Positions 1 to 8,773 of a stretch of DNA of 64,000 nt are shown here, one piece after another. The position numbers and the translations under genes were made by a program. The DNA comes from Heterohyrax brucei (lineage: Eukaryota; Chordata; Mammalia; Hyracoidea; Procaviidae), in NCBI GenBank assembly GCA_028571685.1, contig CM053152.1, forward strand, positions 20,034,001-20,098,000. The letters are read 5' to 3'. How positions within the stretch are numbered: the first letter of the stretch is position 1; every line of letters begins with the position of its first letter. The notes beneath the pieces were generated by a model. That model made no database searches, was not told where the DNA came from, and saw nothing but the letters and a program-made list of their open reading frames with translations.

Positions 1-119
1 AACTGTGATTACCCTTCCCAAGCCTCAAGCAATGATGACCAGGCTCTCTAGCTACTCAGGTCACTAGTTACCATTCATATAATGTGACTGCTGTTCCTTT
101 TTTCCACCTAGAAATTTCC

Positions 120-512
120 TGTTTTCCATTCAACCAGCTCCTACGCCTTTCTGCCTTCTCATCTTGTCTCTGAACAGGAGCTTCCATTTAGTCTCATCTA
201 TCTACTTGAACTAAGAAGAACATTCTACGCAAGTATCATTTTATGCCTTATAGCCTATTCTATTATTTGACTGAGGTGTTGGAGCTTTTAAGATACTAGA
301 TGGCACTCACCAAAGTGAGACGTAGAACATTTTCTTAATTAACTTCATTATTCCAATTGACTTAGATATTTCCTGAACCCATTGTCCACAGCTCCACCTC
401 TGCTACTACACTGTCCCTGGAAGTGTTTGGTTGTGTTCAGGAAACTTCTTATCTTCTGGTTTATTCTAGTAGTGCAGACTTTCCCTGTATTATGTGTTGT
501 CTTTCCCTCCTC
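120..512 (-). repeat. Diverged L1 3' UTR-like fragment
   Basis: From about 274 the sequence follows the motif cttttaagaccccagatgcc...actcaccaaagtg that recurs in better-preserved minus-strand L1 3' UTRs at 1577, 7443, 19608 and 27209. This copy is much more diverged. Similarity before 274 is weaker, so the left edge is a guess. It abuts the plus-strand L1 that starts near 513. Nothing recognisable is seen in 1-120. Confidence 0.45.
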
Positions 513-924
513 TTTGCAGATGATATGACTGTTTATACAGAGAATCCAAAGAAACCCATAAACAAACTATTAGAGCTAATAGAAGAATTAAGCAAAGTAT
601 CAGGATACAAGATAAACATAACTAAATCAATAGGATTCCTTTATACCAACAGTGAAATAATTAAAGAAGAAATCACCGAATCAATTCCATTTACTATAGC
701 CCCCAAGAAGATAAAGTACCTAGGAATAAATCTAACTAGAGAAATAAGAGATCTTTACAGAGAAAACTACAAAACCTTACTATAAGAAACTAGGAAAAAC
801 ATAAGTGGAGTAATCTGCCCTGCTCATGGATAGGAAGACTCAGTATTAGGAAAATGTCTATTTTGCCCAAAGCAATCTATTTATATAATACAATCCAATA
901 CAAATTCCAGCGACATTTTTTTAA
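513..924 (+). mobile_element. L1 ORF2 fragment, left part of an interrupted plus-strand L1
   Basis: Starting at tttgcagatgatatgac, the plus frame encodes the reverse transcriptase active-site block (FADDMTVY) and the following L1 RT region, including [17 protein letters not shown], up to a TAA at 783-785; similarity continues to about 911. The 5' part of the element is missing. The element is interrupted at 912-924 by a minus-strand L1 and resumes at 2468 with the next ORF2 sequence (FFNEMEK-like). The two halves together make a 5'-truncated L1 of about 2 kb. Confidence 0.85.
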
Positions 925-2467
925 CCTTTTTTTTTTAATTTAATATAACTGAGTGAAAATGTATATTCCCATATAAATTTATATGTCCACCTATATGCAG
1001 CTTCTACTGTTCTCCCTGTCCGGTGACAGTACATTATTCCTTTCTGCTCCATACATGTCTCATCCTCCCAACAGTCTCCTTTCCCCTCATCTCCATCCAC
1101 TCTCCTTCCTCCAGCCAGAGGTCAGCAGGATGATATCCTATAGATGTATAGAACCATAGAGTGTATCCAATATATGGTCACTCTGCATTGCCAAGTCCAA
1201 TCCATTTGTGTCCAAAGAGTGGACCTTCATTATGATTTATGGACAAGGGCAGCATCAGGGCCAGGGGCCACACTCCCAGGGGAACCCTGAAACCACTGGA
1301 CCATCAACTGAGGTCTTTTACTGGCGATCTCAGGATGCACCCCGTTTTATTCTTGTGTTGCCAGCAAGACTCAACTTAGTGAGCTCCATCGCGGCTATCA
1401 CTGGTGGTGGCCAGGCACCATCCCGGTTCTTCTGGTCCCAAGTCGATGTAGACACCCACTCATGTGGGTCTCTCTATCTTCTAGGTTGTCTTTACCCCAT
1501 GTCGTTTTGGTCCTCGGTGAGCATCCGTTCCTGCTGAGCTAGGACCATTTGCACTGCCCTCGAATGGCAGCTTGGCAGCTTTTAAGACCCCAGATGCCAC
1601 TCACCAAAGTGGGGTGCAGAGAGCTCTCTTAGCAAAATGCTAGTTGTGCCAATTGGCCTCGATTTCGCCTAAGAGCATGGTCCCCTGCTCCCCGCCCCAG
1701 CTACTCTATCCTTGCAATATTGGGTTAAGATGGAAGGAGTACTCAAGTCATGCTGAAGTCCACTTAATGTTGTTCTTGTTTCTAATGTGTGCTATCACTG
1801 ATTTCTTCCAACCTGATTTCTAGCAACTATCTAATTCAACCCTCCCCTCCTCACCCTCCCTCCCTCCCCTCCCTTGAAGCTGTCAAAGAGTCTTTTCTTC
1901 TATACACAAGTCTGTTTTTGAGATCTTATCGTAGAGGTCTCATGCAATATTTGTCCTTTGTCACTGACTACTTTCACTCAACATAATGTCTTCCAGGCCA
2001 AACCAGGTTAGGAGATGTTTCCTGGAATCATCGTTATTCTTTATCATTGCGTAGTGCTCCATTGAGTATATGTACCATAGTTTACCTATCCATTCTTCTG
2101 TTGTTGGGCATCTGGGTTGTTTCCATCTTTTTGCTATCATGGACTGTGCTGTGATAAACATTCTGGTGCATGTGTCTGTTGGTGTGAAAAGCCTTTATTC
2201 TGTAGGATATATTCCAAGTAGTGGAATTACTGGGTCAAATGGTATATCTGTATCCGTTATTTTAAGGTAGTGCCACATTGCTTTCCAAAGAGGCTGGACC
2301 ATTTTGCAATGCCACCAACAGTGTAGGAGGGTTCCACTTTTTCCACAGCCTCTCCAGCATTTGTTGTTTTGTGTTTTTTGGATCATGGTCAATCTTGTCG
2401 GGGTGAGATGGTATCTCATTGTCATCTTGATTTGAATTTCTTTAATAACTAAAGATTGTGAGCCAGT
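925..2467 (-). mobile_element. Nested 5'-truncated L1 (minus) with target-site duplication
   Basis: Reads on the minus strand. A T-run at 927-936 (the poly(A) tail), a 3' UTR of about 1 kb (roughly 937-1960) and the C-terminal end of ORF2 (about 1961-2467, including the Cys/His-rich [18 protein letters not shown] block near 2330) are visible. It is flanked by gacatttttttaa (912-924) and gacattttttaa (2468-2479), an L1-type target-site duplication, and it splits the plus-strand L1 in ORF2. Its 3' UTR is very close to the short L1 piece at 22143-22419, suggesting a related, relatively young subfamily. Confidence 0.88.
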
Positions 2468-4050
2468 GACATTTTTTAATGAGATGGAGAACAAATTATC
2501 AGCTTTATTTGGAAAGGGAAGAAGTGCCAGATAAGTAAAGCACTACTGAAAAAGAAGAACATACTGAGAGGCCTCTCACTATCTGACTTTAAAAGCTATT
2601 ACACTGCCACAGTAGTCAAAACAGTCTGGTACTGGCACAAAACTAGACATATAGATCAATGGAACAAAGTAGAGACCTCAGAGATGCCACCATCCTTCTA
2701 TGAACAGCTGATATTTGACAAAGGTTCCAAGATTTTGAACTGGGGTAAGAACAGTCTCTTTAACAAATGGTGCCGGCATAACTGGATATCCATCTGCAAA
2801 AAATTGAAACAAGACCCATATCTCACATCTTATACAAAAATCAACTCAAATTGGATAAAAGACCTGAATATAAAAGCTAAAACGATAAAGCTCATCCAAG
2901 ATAAAATAGGATCAACAATGGACGTTTTAATATGCAATATAGACAGATTCAAAATCTGACAAACAAAATACATTCATGAGAAGAGAAAATAGACAAATGG
3001 GAATTAATAGGAATCAAACAATTCTGCTCATCCAAAGACTTCAGCAAAAGAACTAAAAGACCACCTACAGAATGGGAAAAAATATTTGGCAACTCTATGT
3101 CAGACCGACGCCTGATCTCCATAATCTATAAGGTTCTACAAAATATCAATAAGAAAAAGACAAATCATCCAATTAAGTGATGGGCAAAGGAGATGGACAG
3201 ACACTTCTCTAAAGAGGAGATCCAGGCAGCCAAAAAACACATGCAGACATGATCACATTCATTAGGTATTGAAGAAATTCAAATCAAAACAATGAGATAC
3301 CACCTCACCCCAATAAGATTGGCCATGATCCAAAAAATGCAAAACACTAAATGTTGGAGAGGCTGTGGAGAGACTGGAACTCTCCTACACTGTTGGTGGG
3401 ATTGAAGAACGGTGCAACCTCTTTGGAAAGCAATTTGGTGTTACCTTAAAATAATGGACATAGATATACCATTTGACCCAGTAATTCCTCTGCTTGGAAT
3501 ATAACCTACAAAATCAAGACCATTCACACTAGCTGATACATGCACATGAATGTTCATTGCAGCACAGTCCACGATAGCAAAAAGTTGGAATCAACCCAGA
3601 TGCCCAACAACAGAAGAATGGATGAGTAAACTTTGGTATATGTACTCAGTGGAGTACTATACACTGATAAAGAACAACGATGATAGCAGGAAACATCTCT
3701 CAATTTGGTCTCAACTGGAGGAGGTTATGTTGAGTGAATGTAGTCAGTGACAGAAGGACAGTTATTATACGAGACCACTACAGTAAAAATTTAAAAGCAT
3801 ACTTATATATAACAGAAAAGACTCTTTCATGGCTACAAGGGTGGGGAGGGTGGAAGGACGGGAGAGCAAGGGGTGAGAGTTTAGATTAGATAGTTGTTAG
3901 AAATTTGGTTGGGTGAAATTGGTGACAATACACATTAGTAGGAAGATCAATATTAATGGGACTTCGGCACAACTTGTATACTCCTATCTTAAATCAATAT
4001 TGTAAGCACAGAGTATGTACACTTTCATTTTTTATTTAATAAAAAAAAGA
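2468..4050 (+). mobile_element. Right part of the interrupted plus-strand L1 (ORF2 C-terminus, 3' UTR, tail)
   Basis: Resumes ORF2 exactly where 924 left off. Fragments encode the downstream ORF2 region (2684-2957, then 3010-3750) with stops and frameshifts. The Cys/His-rich block lies near 3350-3410 and the coding relic ends with the typical SECSQ region near 3750. A short 3' UTR follows, ending in an A-rich tail at about 4040-4050. It is an inactive, 5'-truncated copy. The 3' UTR is shorter than in the minus-strand L1s, so it is probably a different subfamily. Confidence 0.85.
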
Positions 4051-4062
4051 ATTTGTGTCTAC

Positions 4063-4243
4063 TGTCTAGTTAGTCAATTTACCTCTCTCTCTCTTCCCAT
4101 GCTGATAACCATGAAAGAATATTTTCTTCTACATTTAAACCTGTTCTTGAGTTCTCGTAATGGTTATCTCCATACTGTATTTGTCCTTTTGTGAGTAATT
4201 TCACTCACCATAATGTCTTCTAGATTCATCCATGTTCATGGTC
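4063..4243 (-). repeat. L1 fragment, ORF2 C-terminal end and 3' UTR (minus)
   Basis: The stretch tttcactcaccataatgtcttctag matches the antisense of the L1 ORF2 C-terminus seen at 1975 and 20003, preceded by the 3' UTR proximal part. It is cut off at 4243 by an MLT1-like LTR. Confidence 0.6.
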
Positions 4244-4541
4244 ATTGACTGAATTGTGTTCCCTAAAAAATCTGCAGTAGTTTCACTGGGCTGTATTACC
4301 TGGTATTGCATGTTCCTCCATGTTGGAATTCCTGCCTCTATGTTGTTAATGAGGGTAGATGGGCAGCAGTTGTATTGTTGAGACAAGATTCAGTGAGTGA
4401 GTTTGCTTTGTGCCTTGGGGCAGTCTCTTGAGATATAAAGAAGAAAAGCTATCAGAGAGCTTTGAGAACCTCATACCTTCAGGAAGAAAGCAGTACCTGT
4501 AGCTGAGCCAGTCCTTTGGAAAGGACCAGTGTCCCTACACC
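4244..4541 (+). mobile_element. MaLR (MLT1-like) LTR, partial
   Basis: Begins with tgactgaattgtgttccctaaaaaa, the typical 5' end of MLT1-class LTRs, and continues through gttaatgagggtagatgggcagcag, shared with the better copy at 15727. The 3' end (gttaaagccacc...) is missing, so it is truncated near 4541 where an L1 3' end starts. Confidence 0.7.
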
Positions 4542-4542
4542 T

Positions 4543-4722
4543 CAGATACACTTGGTTGGGTAAATACAGGAAGTACAGTTTGGAAAGGACGAATGTGCTA
4601 TCACAAGGTGGGGAGAGCCGCTAGAGGTGCATCTTGGTGAGTGAGGGGGGGTTATATGGGAAATTAACTTAGATTGTAGACTTCCACTTAAAGCACAATA
4701 AAATATTTTTTTTAAAAAAGAA
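4543..4722 (+). repeat. L1 3' end (plus) with A-rich tail
   Basis: Resembles the last 200 bp of the L1 ending at 56812: a purine-rich stretch, then ttagattgtagacttccacttaaagcacaataaaat and an A-rich tail at 4704-4720. It is only the terminal piece of an element, with no coding sequence. Confidence 0.65.
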
Positions 4723-4724
4723 TG

Positions 4725-5475
4725 GTACTTTGGTGTCAAACAACTTAACAGTCAGTTTCTACATTCATGGACGAGACGAGGCCCTGACAAAAGTCACTTA
4801 GGTTGTTAAGCTACATTTTAACTGGACAAACAGGTCTGGATTCCTCTTCCTATCTTGTGCTCCCTTGATTTCTGAAAATATAGCTAACTGATACCTCAGA
4901 GGTGATGGTGGATGTGAGGGCCTGACAAAGATCACTTAGGTTTTACATTCTAACAGGACAAACAGTTCCGTATTCCTCTCCCTACCTCATCCTGTCACAA
5001 TCTCAAACAATATAGAGTCAATTAAGACATAGGAGTGAGGTAGAAATTTTTGGATAGTTTACTCTGCTAAGATTATCTTATGACATTTAGATCTGCTCTG
5101 ATTAATTATCCTGTGACAGACTTTAAGTCTGTCCTGTTTAATTTCCCCTGACAAACTTTTAAATAATTCACACTGTTTGTTAGATGTAAATAACAGTTTA
5201 CTCTGTTTGATTTTCCTTGAGAAACTTTAGACAACTCATACTGTTTGTAAGATGTAATGAAACCTTATGATGTAATGAAGTCTTGCAGCTTGTTCTGTGA
5301 CAAACCTCCTCCTCTTTGAATTCTGGCTATAAAACACCCTGGAAAATGTAACTCAAACGGGACAGTTTGAATTTGCCACTGCTTCCCCTGGTTTGCTGCA
5401 GAAAGCTGACAATAAATTATTCCTTGAACCCTACACTGTCTCTGCACTTTTCAGTTATAGTGACAGGTAGACAAA
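4725..5475 (+). mobile_element. Solo LTR-like block with internal tandem duplication
   Basis: Not matched to a named family. It has LTR architecture: a TATA-like ctataaaacaccc at about 5328, an AATAAA at about 5412 some 80 bp downstream, then a pyrimidine-rich ctgtctctgcac stretch. The upstream part holds a duplicated unit (4778-4800 and 4916-4938 start corresponding copies, period 138 bp) and several shorter related segments with tgacaaac/ctttaga between 5090 and 5250, like duplicated U3 enhancer units. Exact edges and a TSD could not be fixed. It could instead be another kind of repeat. Confidence 0.45.
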
Positions 5476-5489
5476 CCTAACTGTCAATT

Positions 5490-5690
5490 TGGCAACAACA
5501 TACGCCATTTACTAGCTGTGACCTGGGACAAATTGTGTAGCTTCTCTAAACCTCTAAACCTCAGCTTTCTCCTTTGGGAGAAGGAAATAATAATAATTAT
5601 AAGGATTACATGAGCTGAACCAGGAAAACTGCTGAGCCTGAGTCTTGGAATATCATAAACTAGTTAGTAAGTATTAGTGACAACGAGTTC
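5490..5690 (+). repeat. MIR SINE
   Basis: Contains the MIR core: atttactagctgtgacctgggac, then cctcagctttctcctttg, then aataataataattataaggattacatgag. It is an ancient mammalian tRNA-derived SINE, heavily diverged. Confidence 0.75.
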
Positions 5691-5699
5691 TACTACTGT

Positions 5700-5825
5700 T
5701 CTATTAATTTTATGGCCTTAGTCAAGTTATTAGCTTCCCAGAGCCTCAGATTGTTTTGCAGATTAGATATGGAATATGTAAAACACTGGCCTAGAATTGG
5801 AGCTCCATAAGTGGTATCAGACATG
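5700..5825 (+). repeat. MIR SINE fragment
   Basis: A second MIR-like segment directly after the first: ggccttagtcaagttattagcttcccagagcctcagattg, then aaaacactggcctagaa. It lacks the head and is ancient. Confidence 0.6.
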
Positions 5826-5851
5826 AATTTTGGGAGGCCATAGAGCGAAGT

Positions 5852-6330
5852 GTTACGGGTTGAACTGTGTCATCCTAAAAGATATATTGAAATGCTAATC
5901 TTTGTACCTTAAATGGAAACCTTGATGACATAGTGGTTAAGTGCTACAGCTGCTAACCAAAATGTTGGTGGTTCAAACATGCCAGGCATTCCTCAGCAAC
6001 TCTACGAGGCAGTTCTACTCTGTCTATAGGGTCACTGTAAGTCAAAGTCCACTTGATAGCAATGAATTTGGTACCTTATATATGATCCTGTTTGGAAATA
6101 GGTTTTTCTTTTGTTATGTTAGTTAGGTCATACAGGAGTTGGATGGGTCCTAAAACTTATCACTTCTGAATGCTGTCCTATATAAGTGCAGAACAGACAT
6201 AGAGACACACAGAGAGAAGACAAGCCATAAGGAAAGCCAAAGAATGCCCAAAACTACCAGCAAAGAAGGACCCTCTCCTAGAGGTGATGCCCTGATTTGG
6301 GCTTCTAACCTACAAAACTGTGAAACCCAT
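5852..6330 (+). mobile_element. MaLR (MLT1-like) LTR, left part, with AfroSINE insertion
   Basis: Starts gttacgggttgaactgtgtcatccta and ends at ctgtgaaaccca. It carries an AfroSINE at 5915-6070. The expected LTR 3' end (tatcagccctagaaaactaaga) is found at 7481-7521, so this LTR appears split by younger insertions covering about 6331-7480. Assignment rests on the shared start and end motifs with the copies at 15727 and 27850. Confidence 0.7.
5915..6070 (+). mobile_element. AfroSINE with 11-bp target-site duplication
   Basis: Head ggaaaccttgatgacatagtggttaagtgctac (with the tRNA-like box), middle caactctacgaggcagttctactctg, tail agtccacttgatagcaatgaatttgg. Flanked by gtaccttaaat (5904-5914) and gtaccttatat (6071-6081). 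It is non-coding and was mobilised in trans, inserted into an MLT1-like LTR. Confidence 0.85.
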
Positions 6331-6366
6331 TTTCTTTCTTTCTTTCTGGGTTTGTTTGTTTGTTTT

Positions 6367-6550
6367 TAACAAAGAGACATTTATTCTCTCACAATCAAAT
6401 AAGCTAGAAGTCCAAATTGAGGTCACCAGCTCCATGTGAAAGTTTTCTCTGTTGGTAGCAGTAGAAGGTTCTTTCATCAATATTTCCCTGATCTAGGAAC
6501 TTTTCAGCACAGGGAACCTAGATCTAAAAGATGTGATCTTCTCCTCATTC
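6367..6550 (-). mobile_element. MaLR (MLT1-like) LTR fragment, minus
   Basis: Reads acaaagagacatttattctctcacaa, then agctagaagtccaaattgaggtcaccagctcc, matching the antisense LTRs at 18640, 41640 and 44600. Both ends are missing. It lies within the insertion complex that splits the 5852 LTR, next to short ttc/ttg repeats at 6330-6366. Confidence 0.6.
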
Positions 6551-6614
6551 CTTTTTTTCCATATATTTTATTGTGAATTTGAAACAATTTTACAGTCTAT
6601 GTCATACTGCCATG

Positions 6615-6647
6615 AGTCGGATCCAACTTGACGGCACTTGGCTTGGA
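6615..6647 (+). mobile_element. 33-bp SINE-tail micro-insertion with perfect 13-bp TSD
   Basis: Only the terminal tail is present: agtcggatccaacttgacgg followed by cacttggcttgga. It is bounded by tcatactgccatg at 6602-6614 and again at 6648-6660. No SINE head or body precedes it. A diverged third copy of the same target lies at 6836-6849, after the adjacent full-length AfroSINE. Confidence 0.75.
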
Positions 6648-6660
6648 TCATACTGCCATG

Positions 6661-6835
6661 GAAACCCTGATGGTGTAGCGGGTTAAGTGCTACATCTGCT
6701 AACCAAAAGGTTGGCAGTTAAATCTGCCAGGTGCTTTTTGGAAACTCTGTGGGGCAGTTCTACTCTGACCTATAGGAGCGCTATAAATCAGACCAAACTC
6801 AACAGCAGTGGGTTTGTTTTTTAGGGGGGGGGGTT
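6661..6835 (+). mobile_element. Full-length AfroSINE with G-run tail
   Basis: Has the complete head gaaaccctgatggtgtagcg, the body caaccaaaaggttggcag-like region and the tail cagcagtgggtttg, followed by T and G runs (10 G at 6824-6833). Target copies are atcatactgccatg (6647-6660) and atcatgttgccata (6836-6849), 12 of 14 identical, so this insertion appears older than the adjacent 33-bp tail, whose flanks are identical. Confidence 0.85.
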
Positions 6836-7480
6836 ATCATGTTGCCATATAATACCCAGAACTTTCACTGCTATTCCATTATGGCTGCTCCCCACCCCTA
6901 AACATGACAGCATGCTTCCCCTTTTGTCAGGAACTTCCTGTGACCTTTTGACAAGGTCTGTTCTTCCTTATCCAACCATTTCAGCTCCAATAAATAGACT
7001 CTCAGACAACCCTGTGTACTTATTTAAAGGTTTGTTGTCTCCAGTCTCACTCCACGATTTGTATAGTCCAGTTCAGTCTTTGTTGGGGAGCTGGCCCCAG
7101 TGCTGGATGCAGTATGGGGTTAGAGAGTCTGGAAACCACACTCCCTGGGGGCCCTCCATTCAGAAGGACCATCAGGTGTGGTCTTTGGGTAGAGTTCTAG
7201 CTCTGCTCTCTGTTCCATCATCCACTATGTCTGGGGCTCTGCTCTCTGTGCCCATCCAGGCTGTCATCGGTGGCGGCCGGGCACCATCTAGTTCTTCTGG
7301 ACTCATGCTCAACTAGACTATGGCTCATAGGACCCCTTCCATCTGGTGGGCTCATATTTTCCTCCTGTCCTTGATGTCCACCATTTACCTCTGGTCCAGG
7401 TGGATTGGGACCATTTGGTGCTATTTAGATGGTAGCTTGCTAGCTTTTAAGACCCCAAATGCTACTCACCCAGACCACCT

Positions 7481-7521
7481 GCTTTCTGGTATCATATTAT
7501 ATCAGCCCTAGAAAACTAAGA
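7481..7521 (+). repeat. 3' end of an MLT1-like LTR (displaced)
   Basis: The segment ggtatcatattatatcagcc, then ctagaaaactaaga, is the typical LTR terminus and fits as the missing end of the LTR at 5852-6330. Confidence 0.55.
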
Positions 7522-8330
7522 CCATTATCATTATCATTAACATAATTTTGGGGTGTTGTTACTTGAATTTTACACATGGGCAAAGAGTGAAATAAAACAG
7601 GCAAAAACAGGAATTGATTTCTTTGGGTGGCAAGCATGTTAAGTTTTTTCTTCAGATTCTACTAATTTACAACTATAGAATAATAATGGTTTGGGGGAAG
7701 ATTTTGTCATGTAAATAGAATAATGTATCTTCATATACTTACCAGTCATCTTCAGCAACTAATAATGCTTTTATTTTTAAATCATGAATGGAAATTTAAA
7801 TTGCTAACTCTTGCTGATTATAATCTTTCATTAATGAGGGAGACAATAAAATTAACATGGAATAAGCAGGTTAGGAGTCTGGAACAGAAAATAAAATGAT
7901 CTGGCTCATGGAAAACAGTACCCTAGCTGGTTCAGGGTATCTGGAGCACAGCCCGACATGTTCATGTCACATTTTCCTTTAATTTACTCCAGGAAGCATG
8001 TTTTGCATACCAGGCCAGATGCAAAGCCCTAGAAATGCAAAGATAAGAAAATCACTTGGGAAACAGAACACAATGACGACAAAATTCATGCCCTCAGTGA
8101 GTACCTACTCTAAATCTAAAAAATTATTTCAACATGCGATTATCAGTGCCATAATAGAGATATGTATGGGTTGTAAACACAACACAGAAAGGAAGTAGCT
8201 CTGCTAGGGATGACACAGTTTGGAAGGATCCAGACAAGGTTCAAGCTCAGATTAGAGGCCAAATGGGAACTGAAGTAAACTGGGCAGGAAGAGGAAATAG
8301 CAGGAGTGGAGATGACAGAGGGCGCCTGGT
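7522..8330. other. No gene seen; ancient repeat relics
   Basis: No supportable ORF. From about 7530 to 7600 a weak MIR-like antisense stretch may exist. From about 8000 to 8330 the text (ccagatgcaaagccctagaaatgcaaag ... ataatagagatatgtatggg) resembles the upstream part of a widespread old mammalian interspersed repeat whose later parts appear at 32890 and 40205. I cannot name the family with confidence. Confidence 0.4.
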
Positions 8331-8334
8331 GCCC

Positions 8335-8655
8335 AATGTAACTGATGTGGAAAAACGAGCCGGCACCACTAGGTTAGAGAAGCAGCAGCAGTTTATTACG
8401 CTAACGTAATAAACGGGGGTTAATGCTCTCCAAAGCGCTGGCCCCATGTGTCAGGGGTTTGGGTGTTTTATGAGGTTGGTTGCAGCCAAGGATGGAGCGG
8501 CTGGCGGATGCGGAGGGTCGGGTGGCGGGAATGGAGTGGCTGGGGGATGCGGGGGATCGGGATAAAAGGAAAGGGATCTTATTGGTCTGTTTCTGGAGCG
8601 GGGATGTGGCTCAAGAGGAGGGGTGGGGTTAACTAATTTCCTCTTCATTTCCGCC
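8335..8655 (-). mobile_element. 3' LTR of the minus-strand ERV
   Basis: Read on the minus strand: a purine-rich stretch just before about 8655 (the polypurine-tract position after env), a GC- and CpG-rich U3, TATA-like cataaaac (complement at 8465-8472), then AATAAA (complement at 8392-8397), and a U5-like end near 8335. U3 carries a tandem pair (8492-8522 and 8531-8561, 27 of 31 identical). The poly(A) signal sits in a perfect palindrome (8391-8414). Exact LTR edges are not proven because the 5' LTR is missing. Confidence 0.65.
8391..8414. promoter_or_regulatory. Palindrome holding AATAAA on both strands
   Basis: Arms gtttattacg and cgtaataaac are exact reverse complements, with loop ctaa. 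Each arm contains AATAAA on one strand, so both strands present a poly(A) signal. On the ERV sense (minus) strand this forms a 10-bp stem at the R-region position. It could fold in RNA as a poly(A) hairpin; function is inferred. Confidence 0.75.
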
Positions 8656-8773
8656 CTTGCCACCTCCCGTTTACTCCATGTAGTAGGGGAGAAAACCAGG
8701 GTTGGGTGTCACATTCAGTCTCAGTCCGTTGTAGTTGGCGATATCCTTGAAGGGCAAGGATCCGTGTGGTGGT

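Larger units (their letters stand above)
6551..7475 (-). mobile_element. L1 3' UTR (minus) carrying two SINE-type insertions
   Basis: Begins with a T-rich stretch (the poly(A) side) and runs through the conserved L1 3' UTR block, with ggtcatcggtggcggccgggcacc-like sequence near 7260-7290 and agcttttaagaccccaaatgc at 7441. Two insertions interrupt it: a 33-bp SINE tail (6615-6647) and a full AfroSINE (6661-6835). No ORF2 sequence follows, so the copy stops inside the 3' UTR. Confidence 0.6.

Noticed and set aside
8448-8663. Overlapping plus and minus ORFs of 62-70 codons in the ERV LTR
   Set aside because: Product of the G-rich tandem U3 units; Pro-rich or Gly/Trp-rich low-complexity translation.
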